Source: Streptomyces sp. DH-12
Lineage (GTDB): Bacteria; Actinomycetota; Actinomycetes; Streptomycetales; Streptomycetaceae
DNA length: 64,000 nt
Assembly (NCBI RefSeq): GCF_002899455.1
Contig: NZ_PPFB01000001.1
Coordinates: 5,617,001-5,681,000, forward strand
Direction: 5' to 3'
A program made the position numbers and the translations under genes. The notes below the pieces were generated by a model. The model had not been told where the DNA came from. It saw only the letters and a program-made list of their open reading frames with translations, and did not search any database. Positions 1 through 8,493 of the stretch are shown piece by piece. Numbering within the stretch: position 1 is the first letter of the stretch; each line of letters begins with the position of its first letter.

Positions 1-661
1 CGCCGCGTGCGACGCGGCCGGTCGCGGACGTGACGAAGTGACGCTGATCGTGGTCACCAAGACCTGGCCCGCGGGCGACGTGCGCATCCTCTCCGAGCTC
101 GGCGTGCGGCACGTCGCCGAGAACCGCGACCAGGACGCCGCCCCGAAGGCGGCGGCATGCGCGGATCTGCCCCTTTCGTGGCATTTCGTCGGTCAGCTCC
201 AGACCAACAAAGTGCGTTCGGTGGTCGGTTATGCCGATGTCGTGCAGTCTGTCGACCGTGCCCGTCTTGTGTCGGCGCTCTCCAAGGAGGCCGTCCGGGC
301 CGGGCGCGAGGTCGGCTGCCTCATCCAGGTGGCGTTCGACGCCGGCGTCGACGGCCGGGGCGAGCGCGGCGGCGTGGCGCCCCCGGGCGTCGCGGAGCTG
401 GCCGACCTGGTGGCCGGGGCCGAGGGGCTGCGGCTGGACGGCCTGATGACCGTCGCACCGCTCACCGGGGAGTACGCCGGCCGTCAACAGGCGGTCTTCG
501 AGCGGTTGATGGATCTGTCGACCGACCTGCGCCGGACCCATCCGGCTGCGAACATGGTCTCGGCAGGGATGAGCGCGGACCTCGAACAGGCCGTGGCCGC
601 CGGAGCGACACATGTGCGCGTCGGCAGCGCGGTACTCGGAGTCCGCCCCAGGCTCGGGTAA
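1..661 (+). CDS. yggS: YggS-family PLP homeostasis protein, 5'-truncated by window edge
   Basis: This is a pyridoxal-5'-phosphate-binding protein of the YggS/PROSC (PLPBP) family, thought to buffer PLP in the cytoplasm. The frame is open from base 2 and reads AACDAAGRGRDEVTLIVVTK, so the GTG inside it (base 38) is internal and the true start lies upstream of the window. The lysine of VVTK is the expected PLP Schiff-base residue. WHFVGQLQTNK, NMVSAGMS and the HVRVGSAVLG end are family hallmarks. About 219 codons are visible of a usual 230-240. In Streptomyces this gene sits between ftsZ/yfiH and sepF, and sepF follows here. Confidence in the family is high. Confidence 0.93.
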   Translation, partial: AACDAAGRGRDEVTLIVVTKTWPAGDVRILSELGVRHVAENRDQDAAPKAAACADLPLSWHFVGQLQTNKVRSVVGYADVVQSVDRARLVSALSKEAVRAGREVGCLIQVAFDAGVDGRGERGGVAPPGVAELADLVAGAEGLRLDGLMTVAPLTGEYAGRQQAVFERLMDLSTDLRRTHPAANMVSAGMSADLEQAVAAGATHVRVGSAVLGVRPRLG

Positions 662-789
662 CGTCGCCAAGAAGTCGGACCACAGCAGAAAATATGGTCA
701 TTTCCGCCCAATGGCGGAGCAAGGACCCAGTGGATCGCGGGCACTTGGCGGTCGTCAGCGGATCCACCACAGAGCGGAGGACTCGAAGC

Positions 790-1431
790 ATGGCCGGCGC
801 GATGCGCAAGATGGCGGTCTACCTCGGCCTCGTGGAGGACGATGGGTACGACGGCCGCGGATTCGACCCAGACGACGATTTCGAACCGGAACTCGACCCG
901 GAGCCGGAGCGGGACCACCGGCGGCACGAGTCGTCGCACCAGTCCCACGGCGCACATCAGCCCCAAAGGGACGAAGAGGTACGAGTCGTTCACCCACCCG
1001 CGCCCCGCGAACCGGTGTCCCGTTCCGCTTCGCTGCCCGCGGAATCGCCACGCCCGGCGCGGATCGCGCCCGTGGCATCCATCACACAAGAACGCGCCAG
1101 CCTGGAGAAGAACGCACCGGTGATCATGCCCAAGGTCGTGTCGGAACGAGAGCCTTACCGGATCACCACGCTCCACCCCCGGACCTACAACGAGGCCCGT
1201 ACCATCGGGGAACACTTCCGTGAGGGCACTCCGGTGATCATGAATCTGACTGAGATGGACGACACAGACGCGAAGCGACTTGTCGACTTTGCGGCCGGTT
1301 TGGTGTTTGGTCTTCACGGCAGTATCGAGCGGGTGACGCAGAAGGTGTTCCTGTTGTCGCCTGCTAACGTCGATGTCACGGCGGAGGACAAGGCCCGCAT
1401 CGCAGAGGGCGGGTTCTTCAACCAGAGCTGA
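790..1431 (+). CDS. sepF: Cell division protein SepF
   Basis: SepF is a 213-aa cytoplasmic protein that binds FtsZ and tethers the Z ring to the membrane; actinobacteria lack FtsA, so SepF is the main anchor. Residues 1-12 form a short amphipathic segment of the kind that binds membrane. Residues 20-115 are an acidic, His- and Pro-rich linker. Residues 122-195 are the folded SepF core (YRITTLHPRTYNEARTI, then PVIMNLTEMDDTDAKRLVDF and GLVFGLHGSIERV). The ATG was chosen because a GGAGG stands 9 bases upstream; the frame stays open further upstream but matches no family sequence. It lies between yggS and yggT, the standard order. Confidence 0.95.
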   Translation: MAGAMRKMAVYLGLVEDDGYDGRGFDPDDDFEPELDPEPERDHRRHESSHQSHGAHQPQRDEEVRVVHPPAPREPVSRSASLPAESPRPARIAPVASITQERASLEKNAPVIMPKVVSEREPYRITTLHPRTYNEARTIGEHFREGTPVIMNLTEMDDTDAKRLVDFAAGLVFGLHGSIERVTQKVFLLSPANVDVTAEDKARIAEGGFFNQS

Positions 1432-1479
1432 GACGCAGGACCGGACAAGAGCGGCACAGGGGAGAGGGAAGAACAGACC

Positions 1480-1770
1480 ATGAGCGTGTTCGCGCAGGTG
1501 ATCTACATCGCGCTGATGGTGTTCCTCATCGTGCTGATCTTCCGTTTGGTCATGGATTACGTGTTCCAGTTCGCCCGCTCATGGCAACCCGGCAAGGCGA
1601 TGGTGGTCGTCCTGGAGGCCACCTACACTGTCACCGATCCACCGCTGAAGCTTCTGCGGCGGTTCATCCCGCCGCTGCGTCTCGGGGGCGTGGCGCTCGA
1701 CCTGTCCTTCTTCGTACTGATGATCATCGTCTACGTCCTCATCTCGATCGTGGGCAATCTCGCGAGGTGA
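1480..1770 (+). CDS. YggT-family integral membrane protein
   Basis: A 96-aa protein with two hydrophobic helices (about residues 3-30 and 68-95) flanking a short cytoplasmic or loop section containing TDPPLKLLRRFIPPLRLGG, which is the conserved YggT signature. The family has no firmly known function but is consistently found in division clusters between sepF and divIVA, as here. A GGGGAGAGGGA sequence precedes the ATG. Start and end are secure; the role in division or osmotic response is inferred from context only. Confidence 0.9.
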   Translation: MSVFAQVIYIALMVFLIVLIFRLVMDYVFQFARSWQPGKAMVVVLEATYTVTDPPLKLLRRFIPPLRLGGVALDLSFFVLMIIVYVLISIVGNLAR

Positions 1771-1822
1771 CAGTGGACGATACGGTCTTGCCGACTGCCG
1801 ATGACTACGTTGAGGTGAAGAG

Positions 1823-2986
1823 ATGCCGTTGACCCCCGAGGACGTGCGGAACAAGCAGTTCACGACCGTCCGCCTCCGAGAAGGCTATGACGAGGACGAG
1901 GTCGATGCCTTCCTCGACGAGGTCGAAGCCGAACTGACGCGCCTGCTCCGCGAGAACGAGGACCTGCGCGCCAAGCTGGCCGCGGCCACCCGCGCCGCCG
2001 CCCAGAACCAGCAGAACATGCGCAAGCCTCCGGAGGGGCCGGACCAGCAGCAACAGCAGGGTCCGCCTCCCGGCATGCCGCAGCAGGGCATGCGAGGTCC
2101 CGGTGGTCCGGTGCCCGCCGGCATATCGGGCCCGCCGCAGCAGCAGATGGGCGGCCCCATGGGTGGCCCGCCCCAGCTGCCGAGCGGTGCTCCTCAGCTG
2201 CCCGCCGGCCCCGGCGGACAGGGCGGCCCGCAGGGTCCCGGCCCCATGGGCCAGGGTCCCGGGCCGATGGGCCAGGGCGGCCCGATGGGCCAGGGCGGCC
2301 CGATGCAGGGGCAGATGGGCCCTGGCGGCCCGATGGGCGGTCCCATGGGCGGTCCCGGTCTCCCCGGTCAGGGGGGCCCCGGTGGCGACAGCGCCGCGCG
2401 CGTCCTGTCGCTGGCCCAGCAGACCGCCGACCAGGCGATCGCGGAGGCCCGTTCCGAGGCCAACAAGATCGTGGGCGAGGCGCGTTCGCGTGCCGAGGGT
2501 CTCGAGCGTGACGCCCGTGCCAAGGCCGACGCCCTGGAGCGGGACGCGCAGGAGAAGCACCGTGTCGCGATGGGCTCCCTGGAGTCCGCCCGCGCCACGC
2601 TGGAGCGCAAGGTCGAGGACCTGCGCGGCTTCGAGCGCGAGTACCGCACGCGGCTGAAGTCCTACCTGGAGTCGCAGCTGCGTCAGCTGGAGACCCAGGC
2701 GGACGACTCGCTCGCCCCGCCGCGCCAGCCCGCGAGCGCGGCTCCGTCCCTCCCGCCGTCCCCGGCGCCCTCGATGGCCCCGGCCGGCGCGGGTGCCTCG
2801 TCCTACGGCAACCAGGGGATGGGCGGCGGCCCCGGCGGCCAGTCCGGACCGTCGTACGGCGGTCAGCAGCAGATGCAGCCGGCGATGACCCAGCCCATGG
2901 CTCCGGTCCGTCCGCAGGGCCCGTCGCCGATGGGTCAGGCACCCTCGCCGATGCGTGGCTTCCTGATCGACGAGGACGACAACTGA
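1823..2986 (+). CDS. divIVA: DivIVA polar growth determinant
   Basis: DivIVA is a cytoplasmic coiled-coil protein that binds negatively curved membrane and nucleates tip growth in Streptomyces, where it is essential. The 387-aa protein has an N-terminal DivIVA domain (residues 1-60: PLTPEDVRNKQF, GYDEDEVDAFLDEVE). A Gln/Pro/Gly/Met-rich low-complexity block follows (about 65-188, with repeated GPMGQG and GGPMGG). A long heptad coiled coil runs from about 190 to 293, and a second Pro/Gly/Ser-rich tail ends in GFLIDEDDN. This architecture with an internal PG-rich insertion is typical of Streptomyces DivIVA and unlike Bacillus. It is the last gene of the plus-strand cluster and is followed by a strong hairpin. 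Confidence 0.96.
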   Translation: MPLTPEDVRNKQFTTVRLREGYDEDEVDAFLDEVEAELTRLLRENEDLRAKLAAATRAAAQNQQNMRKPPEGPDQQQQQGPPPGMPQQGMRGPGGPVPAGISGPPQQQMGGPMGGPPQLPSGAPQLPAGPGGQGGPQGPGPMGQGPGPMGQGGPMGQGGPMQGQMGPGGPMGGPMGGPGLPGQGGPGGDSAARVLSLAQQTADQAIAEARSEANKIVGEARSRAEGLERDARAKADALERDAQEKHRVAMGSLESARATLERKVEDLRGFEREYRTRLKSYLESQLRQLETQADDSLAPPRQPASAAPSLPPSPAPSMAPAGAGASSYGNQGMGGGPGGQSGPSYGGQQQMQPAMTQPMAPVRPQGPSPMGQAPSPMRGFLIDEDDN

Positions 2987-3030
2987 CGGCCCCGCGGTCA
3001 TAGGTACGGCGTAGAAGTCGGCAGCGTTCA

Positions 3031-3068
3031 GGGCGGGGCCCCGGGTTCACCAACCCGGGGCCCCGCCC
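3031..3068 (+). terminator. Hairpin terminator after divIVA
   Basis: There is a perfect 17-bp inverted repeat with a CACC loop (arms 3031-3047 and 3052-3068), 45 bases after the divIVA stop. It is very GC-rich and followed by only TT, as usual for Streptomyces. It probably ends the division-cluster transcript. Confidence 0.85.
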
Positions 3069-3136
3069 TTGTGCTACGCGTGTTCACGTTGTTCGCGCCG
3101 TTTGTTCGGATGCGGCGGACATGTCCGACGTACGCA

Positions 3137-3191
3137 ACGCCGAAGGCCCGGCCCCCGGAGTTCTCTCCGCTCGGGGCCGGGCCTTCGGCGT
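3137..3191 (-). terminator. Hairpin terminator after ileS
   Basis: There is a 19-bp perfect inverted repeat (3137-3155 with 3173-3191) with a 17-base loop, 11 bases beyond the ileS stop codon. The roughly 70 bases between this hairpin and the divIVA one hold no gene. Confidence 0.85.
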
Positions 3192-3201
3192 GTGACGGTG
3201 G

Positions 3202-6200
3202 TTACGCCTTGCGCAGGCGGAACGTCAGCGACAGGCCCTCGTCGGTGAACGGGGCGCCGTAGGCGTCGTCCGCCTCGCCCTGGGCGAAGTCCGTGGCGAG
3301 CACCTCGTCGGCGATCAGCTCCGCGTGCTCGGTCAGCGCGGCCACCGTGGCGGCGTCGTCCGACGTCCAGCGCAGGGCGATCCGGTCGGCCACGTCCAGA
3401 CCGCTGTTCTTGCGGGCCTCCTGGATCAGCCGGATCGCGTCACGGGCCAGACCGGCGCGGCGCAGATCCTCGGTGATCTCCAGGTCCAGGGCGACCGTGG
3501 CGCCCGCGTCGGACGCCACCGACCAGCCCTCGCGCGGGGTTTCCGTGATGATCACCTCGTCCGGGGAGAGGGTGATCGTCTCACCGTCGACCTCCACCGA
3601 GGCCGTGCCCTCGCGCAGGGCCAGGGACAGCGCGGCGGCGTCCGCGTCGGCGACCGCCCTGGCCACGTCCTGGACCCGCTTGCCGAACCGCTTGCCCAGC
3701 GCGCGGAAGTTGGCCTTGGCGGTGGTGTCCACCAGCGAGCCGCCCACCTCGGACAGCAGCGCCAGCGACTCGACGTTCAGCTCCTCGGTGATCTGCGTGT
3801 GCAGCTCCGGGGCGAGGCCGTCGAAGCCGGCCGCCGCGATCAGGGCACGCCGCAGCGGCTGACGGGTCTTGACGCCCGACTCGGCGCGCGTGGCGCGGCC
3901 CAGCTCCACCAGGCGGCGCACCAGCGCCATCTGGCGGGACAGCTCCGGGTCCACGGCGGACAGGTCCGCCTCCGGCCACGAGGACAGGTGCACCGACTCC
4001 GGCGCGCCCGGGGTGACGGGGACGACCAGGTCCTGCCAGACCCGCTCGGTGATGAACGGGGTGAGCGGGGCCATGAGCTTCGTCACCGTCTCCACGACCT
4101 CGTGCAGGGTGCGCAGCGCGGCCTTGTCGCCCTGCCAGAAGCGGCGGCGGGAGCGGCGGACGTACCAGTTGGACAGGTCGTCGACGAACGCCGACAGCAG
4201 CTTGCCGGCCCGCTGGGTGTCGTAGTTCTCCAGCGCCTGGGTCACCTGGTCGGTGAGGGCGTGCAGTTCGGACAGCAGCCAGCGGTCCAGCAGCGGACGC
4301 TCGGCGGGGGCCGGGTCGGCCTCGCTCGGCGCCCAGTTCGACGTGCGGGCGTACAGGGCCTGGAAGGCGACCGTGTTCCAGTACGTGAGGAGCGTCTTGC
4401 GGACGACCTCCTGGATGGTGCCGTGGCCCACGCGGCGGGCCGCCCAGGGGGAACCGCCGGCCGCCATGAACCAGCGGACCGCGTCCGCGCCGTGCTGGTC
4501 CATCAGCGGGATCGGCTGCAGGATGTTGCCCAGGTGCTTGGACATCTTGCGGCCGTCCTCGGCGAGGATGTGGCCGAGGCAGACGACGTTCTCGTAGGAG
4601 GACTTGTCGAAGACCAGCGTGCCGACCGCCATCAGCGTGTAGAACCAGCCGCGGGTCTGGTCGATGGCCTCGGAGATGAACTGCGCCGGGTACCGGGACT
4701 CGAACAGTTCCTTGTTCTTGTACGGGTAGCCCCACTGCGCGAACGGCATGGAGCCCGAGTCGTACCAGGCGTCGATGACCTCGGGGACGCGGGTGGCCGT
4801 GGCACCGCAGCCGTCCTGCGGGCAGGCGAAGACGACCTCGTCGATGTACGGGCGGTGCGGGTCGAGCCCCGACTGGTCGGCGCCGGTCAGCTCGGTCAGC
4901 TCGGTGAGCGAGCCGACGCAGGTGAGGTGGTCGTTCTCGCAGCGCCAGATGGGCAGCGGGGTGCCCCAGTAGCGGTTGCGGGACAGCGCCCAGTCGATGT
5001 TGTTGTTCAGCCAGTCGCCGTAGCGGCCGTGCTTGACCGTGTCCGGGAACCAGTTGGTGTTCTCGTTCTCCTGGAGCAGGCGGTCCTTGACGGCGGTGGT
5101 GCGGATGTACCACGACGGCTGCGCGTAGTAGAGCAGCGCGGTGTGGCAGCGCCAGCAGTGCGGGTAGCTGTGCTCGTACGGCAGGTGCCGGAACAGCAGA
5201 CCGCGCTGCTGGAGGTCCTCGGTGAGCTGCTCGTCGGCCTTCTTGAAGAAGACCCCGCCGACCAGCGGCAGGTCCTCCTCGAAGGTGCCGTCGGGGCGGA
5301 CCGGGTTGACCACGGGCAGGCCGTAGGAGCGGCAGACCTTGAGGTCGTCCTCACCGAAGGCGGGGGACTGGTGGACCAGACCCGTGCCGTCCTCGGTGGT
5401 GACGTACTCGGCGTTGACCACGTAGTGAGCCTCGGCGGGGAACTCCACCAGCTCGAAGGGGCGCCGGTACGTCCAGCGCTCCATCTCGGCGCCGGTGAAG
5501 GTCTCGCCGGTGGTCTCCCAGCCCTCGCCGAGCGCCTTCTCGACCAGCGGCTCGGCGACGACCAGCTTCTCCTCGCCGTCGGTCGCGACGACGTAGGCGA
5601 CCTCGGGGTGCGCGGCGACCGCGGTGTTGGACACCAGGGTCCACGGGGTGGTCGTCCACACCAGCAGGGCCGCCTCGCCGGCCAGCGGGCCGGAGGTGAG
5701 GGGGAAGCGGACGTAGACCGACGGGTCGACGACCGTCTCGTAGCCCTGCGCCAGCTCGTGGTCGGACAGGCCGGTGCCGCAGCGGGGGCACCAGGGGGCG
5801 ACGCGGTGGTCCTGGACCAGCAGGCCCTTCTTGAAGATCTCCTTCAGCGACCACCAGACGGACTCGACGTACTCCGGGTCCATGGTGCGGTAGGCCTCGT
5901 CGAGGTCGACCCAGTACCCCATGCGGGTCGTCAGCTCGGCGAAGGCGTCGGTGTGCCGGGTCACCGACTCGCGGCACCTGGCGTTGAACTCGGCGATGCC
6001 GTACGCCTCGATGTCCTGCTTGCCGGAGAAGCCGAGCTCCTTCTCGACGGCGAGCTCCACCGGGAGGCCGTGGCAGTCCCAGCCGGCCTTGCGGGCCACG
6101 TGGTAGCCGCGCATGGTGCGGAAGCGGGGGAAGACGTCCTTGAAGACGCGGGCCTCGATGTGGTGGGCGCCGGGCATGCCGTTGGCGGTGGGCGGACCCT

Positions 6201-6345
6201 CGTAGAACACCCACTCGGGGCGGCCCTCGGACTGCTCCAGGCTCTTGGCGAAGATCTTCTGCTCGCGCCAGAAGTCGAGCACCGCGTGCTCGAGGGCGGG
6301 CAGGTCGACCTGGGCGGGTACCGGGCGGTACGTCGGCGTTGTCAT
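3202..6345 (-). CDS. ileS: Isoleucyl-tRNA synthetase
   Basis: A 1047-aa class I aminoacyl-tRNA synthetase that charges tRNA-Ile. The HIGH-like element is GAHH near residue 59 (PPTANGMPGAHHIEAR), and KMSKHLGN begins near residue 600. CXXC-type zinc motifs (WCPRCG near residue 190 and HCWRCH further on) and an editing domain lie between them. A C-terminal tRNA-binding region is present. The length and the KMSKH version fit the IleS type common in actinobacteria. The ATG reading MTTPTYRPV was chosen because the SD (GGAGGA) lies 10 bases upstream and is part of the T-box switch. The open frame extends 31 codons further upstream, but that part is leader RNA. The gene is monocistronic by position. 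Confidence 0.97.
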   Translation of the reverse strand: MTTPTYRPVPAQVDLPALEHAVLDFWREQKIFAKSLEQSEGRPEWVFYEGPPTANGMPGAHHIEARVFKDVFPRFRTMRGYHVARKAGWDCHGLPVELAVEKELGFSGKQDIEAYGIAEFNARCRESVTRHTDAFAELTTRMGYWVDLDEAYRTMDPEYVESVWWSLKEIFKKGLLVQDHRVAPWCPRCGTGLSDHELAQGYETVVDPSVYVRFPLTSGPLAGEAALLVWTTTPWTLVSNTAVAAHPEVAYVVATDGEEKLVVAEPLVEKALGEGWETTGETFTGAEMERWTYRRPFELVEFPAEAHYVVNAEYVTTEDGTGLVHQSPAFGEDDLKVCRSYGLPVVNPVRPDGTFEEDLPLVGGVFFKKADEQLTEDLQQRGLLFRHLPYEHSYPHCWRCHTALLYYAQPSWYIRTTAVKDRLLQENENTNWFPDTVKHGRYGDWLNNNIDWALSRNRYWGTPLPIWRCENDHLTCVGSLTELTELTGADQSGLDPHRPYIDEVVFACPQDGCGATATRVPEVIDAWYDSGSMPFAQWGYPYKNKELFESRYPAQFISEAIDQTRGWFYTLMAVGTLVFDKSSYENVVCLGHILAEDGRKMSKHLGNILQPIPLMDQHGADAVRWFMAAGGSPWAARRVGHGTIQEVVRKTLLTYWNTVAFQALYARTSNWAPSEADPAPAERPLLDRWLLSELHALTDQVTQALENYDTQRAGKLLSAFVDDLSNWYVRRSRRRFWQGDKAALRTLHEVVETVTKLMAPLTPFITERVWQDLVVPVTPGAPESVHLSSWPEADLSAVDPELSRQMALVRRLVELGRATRAESGVKTRQPLRRALIAAAGFDGLAPELHTQITEELNVESLALLSEVGGSLVDTTAKANFRALGKRFGKRVQDVARAVADADAAALSLALREGTASVEVDGETITLSPDEVIITETPREGWSVASDAGATVALDLEITEDLRRAGLARDAIRLIQEARKNSGLDVADRIALRWTSDDAATVAALTEHAELIADEVLATDFAQGEADDAYGAPFTDEGLSLTFRLRKA

Positions 6346-6585
6346 CAGCGGGCTTCCTCCGGCGGACTTGCTGCCTTCCGACCGGAGGGACGAGAGCTGT
6401 GTCCTTGCGCCGCCGTCGGCGCGCTCCCGCGGTACCACCCTCCTTGGCCCCCCGGTGCGCCGTACGCTCCGGTGAGCCCCCTCATTCGGGTCGCGATGCC
6501 GGTTCTACTCACCACCGCGGTGTGCTGCGGCTTTCTTCCGGCGGCTCCGGGGTGATCTTCACGTCGCGCTCGCCCCCGGGCTCAC
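6346..6585 (-). promoter_or_regulatory. T-box riboswitch (tRNA-Ile), translational type, ileS leader
   Basis: The canonical T-box AGGGTGGTACCGCG is at 6441-6428 on the minus strand. A short Stem I can be drawn (CCGGGG/CCCCGG arms at 6579-6574 and 6552-6547) with an ATC specifier codon at 6556-6554 in GAAGATCACC. A GGTGAGTAGAACC S-turn-type element follows. GGAGGG just before the T-box can pair with CCCTCC (6389-6384) to form the antisequestrator. The same CCCTCC stretch can instead pair with the ileS SD region (6362-6355), so the two structures exclude each other. Uncharged tRNA-Ile would therefore free the ribosome binding site. Actinobacterial ileS T-boxes with ultrashort Stem I are established; the pairings here were made by eye. 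Confidence 0.93.
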
Positions 6586-6929
6586 ACCGTCCCCGGGTCG
6601 CTCTGGGCTGCGTACGCCGCTACTCGTCCCCATCCACGCTTTTCGCTCCGCCCAGTGTACGGCGCGGCGCGGTGGGCGGCCGACCGCTTTTCCCGGGGCG
6701 GTACGCGCGGGGATGCCCCGAATGGCGTGGTACGTCTGTTCGGAGCGGCGGGGCGTGTGTGCGGGTGGCATATCCGGCGGGTAGCTGGGCACAACGCATG
6801 CAGGTCGCCGCGCGGCGTGAGCGGGGCGAGGGAATCGGGCGGTGTGCCCCGTTGCCGCGGGCCTCGAGTCGATTTATCGTCCCAGCACGATTCGCGCGCA
6901 AGATCATAAAATGTGAAGGGGCCGCGGCC

Positions 6930-7751
6930 ATGGTGGCGAAGAAGGGTGCGGCGGCCGAGGCCGCCGGTACGGGGGCCGGTGCGGCCGGGACCGTGTCCGG
7001 GACGACGGCGTCCGGGACGACGGCCTCCAGGAGGGCCACCGCGAAGGCCGCCGGCGAGAAGGCCGCCGCGAGGAAGCCCGCCGGCGAGGAACCGCCGCGG
7101 GGCGCCGCCGGCGAGGCGGCGGCCGGAGGTCAGGGGGCGGGCGGCCGTCAGGGCGCTCGTGCCGGGAACGGTGCTGTCAGGACCAGTGGGTCCGCTCAGG
7201 ATGGGGCCGGGCACAGCGCGGCCGACGACGCGGGCGCGGCCGACGCCGCGGCGCAGACGGGAGTGACGACGGTGGGTGCGAAGAAGACTCCTGGCCCGGC
7301 GGCCACAGCGGCGGCGACCGCCGTGCCCAAGGCCCGGCACGGCGCGGTGGAGCCGGGCGAGCTCGCGGTGCGTCCCGGTGAGGAGCCGTGGACCGGGGAA
7401 GAGGTCGAGGAGGCGCGGACCGAGCTGATGTCGGAGGTACTGCGGCTGCGCGAGGAGATCAGCTCCTCCGAGCGGTCGCTGGCCGGTCTGATGCGCGACC
7501 CCGGCGACGGCGCGGGCCACGACGACGCCGACACCGGCACCAAGAACATCACGCGCGAGCACGAACTGGCCCTCGCCGCGAACGCGCGTGAGATGCTCGA
7601 CCAGTTCGAGCGGGCGCTCCAGCGGCTCGACGCCGGCACCTACGGCCTGTGCGAGAACTGCGGCGAACCCATCGGGAAGGCCCGGATGCAGGCCTTCCCG
7701 AGGGCCACCCTGTGCGTCGAGTGCAAGCAGAAGCAGGAGCGCCGGTACTGA
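6930..7751 (+). CDS. DksA/TraR-type zinc-finger protein with long Ala-rich N-terminal tail
   Basis: A 273-aa protein with two parts. Residues 1-135 are low complexity, rich in Ala, Gly, Lys, Thr and Glu (AAGEKAAARKPAGEE and similar). Residues 145-273 resemble TraR/DksA: a helical hairpin with an acidic tip, then a C4 zinc finger with C241, C244, C262 and C265 (CENCGEPIG and LCVECK). DksA-family proteins bind the RNA polymerase secondary channel and modulate initiation, in E. coli with ppGpp; whether this one does so is not known. The ATG has AAGGGG 9 bases upstream, and a TAAAAT hexamer (6907-6912) could be its -10. It sits between ileS and lspA as in other Streptomyces. Confidence 0.88.
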   Translation: MVAKKGAAAEAAGTGAGAAGTVSGTTASGTTASRRATAKAAGEKAAARKPAGEEPPRGAAGEAAAGGQGAGGRQGARAGNGAVRTSGSAQDGAGHSAADDAGAADAAAQTGVTTVGAKKTPGPAATAAATAVPKARHGAVEPGELAVRPGEEPWTGEEVEEARTELMSEVLRLREEISSSERSLAGLMRDPGDGAGHDDADTGTKNITREHELALAANAREMLDQFERALQRLDAGTYGLCENCGEPIGKARMQAFPRATLCVECKQKQERRY

Positions 7752-7816
7752 GGGGCGGCCGCGCAGGTCGTGCCGTACCCTCGTCCTCAGTCAAGGACCT
7801 AGGCTGAGGGACTCAC

Positions 7817-8440
7817 GTGGCAGAGGCGGAGCGCATCATCGGTACGCCGGACACTCCGGACGCGGACCGGGACGGGCAGGACCGGGACGGAGAGGACCGG
7901 GACGGCCGGGAGCCGGCCGGCGCCGCCGACGGTACGGAGGCGGAGCGGCCGCGCGGCAAGCGGCGGATCGCCGTGCTGTTCGCCGTGGCCGCCGTCGCCT
8001 ACGCCCTCGACCTGGTCAGCAAGATGATCGTGGTCGCCAAGCTGGAGCACCACGAGCCGATCGAGGTCGTCGGCGACTGGCTGCGCTTCGAGGCGATCCG
8101 CAACGCGGGCGCGGCCTTCGGCTTCGGCGAGGCGTTCACGGTGATCTTCACGGTCATCGCGGCGGCGGTGATCGTGGTGATCTTCCGCCTGGCCCGCAAG
8201 CTCTACAGCCTGCCCTGGGCGATCGCGCTCGGCCTGCTCCTCGGCGGCGCCCTCGGCAACCTCACCGACCGGATCTTCCGCTCGCCGGGCGTCTTCGAGG
8301 GCGCGGTCGTCGACTTCATCGCGCCCAAGGGCTTCGCCGTGTTCAACCTGGCCGACTCGGCCATCGTGTGCGGCGGCATCCTGATCGTGCTGCTGTCGTT
8401 CCGGGGCCTCGACCCGGACGGCACGGTCCACAAGGACTGA
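7817..8440 (+). CDS. lspA: Lipoprotein signal peptidase (signal peptidase II)
   Basis: LspA is an aspartyl protease of the inner membrane that cleaves prolipoprotein signal peptides after Lgt has added diacylglycerol; lgt lies about 39 kb downstream. The 207-aa protein has four hydrophobic segments starting near residue 50. Both catalytic aspartates are visible: D151 in GNLTDRI and D180 in FNLADS. It also has the conserved FEAIRNAGAAFG box. The first 48 residues are a hydrophilic extension with repeated DRDG units that the family core does not need. The GTG start is preceded by GAGGG. Confidence 0.95.
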   Translation: MAEAERIIGTPDTPDADRDGQDRDGEDRDGREPAGAADGTEAERPRGKRRIAVLFAVAAVAYALDLVSKMIVVAKLEHHEPIEVVGDWLRFEAIRNAGAAFGFGEAFTVIFTVIAAAVIVVIFRLARKLYSLPWAIALGLLLGGALGNLTDRIFRSPGVFEGAVVDFIAPKGFAVFNLADSAIVCGGILIVLLSFRGLDPDGTVHKD

Positions 8441-8445
8441 GGCCC

Positions 8446-8471
8446 CCGTCACTCCCGTGCGGGAGTGACGG
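8446..8471 (+). terminator. Hairpin between lspA and the RluD-type gene
   Basis: There is a perfect 11-bp inverted repeat with a GTGC loop in the 53-base gap, 5 bases after the lspA stop and 22 bases before the next GTG. It could be an attenuating or terminating hairpin within the cluster, or a transcript-stabilising structure. Confidence 0.55.
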
Positions 8472-8493
8472 ACCCGTCCGGCATACTCGACGG

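Noticed and set aside
3071..3262. A small open frame between the divIVA and ileS terminators
   Set aside because: It passes through a terminator stem and into the antisense of ileS, with no start signal.
3325..6555. A very long open frame on the plus strand opposite ileS
   Set aside because: Composition (Val/Arg/Gly-rich, no motifs) is the expected artefact of high G+C in third codon positions; ileS on the other strand is certain.
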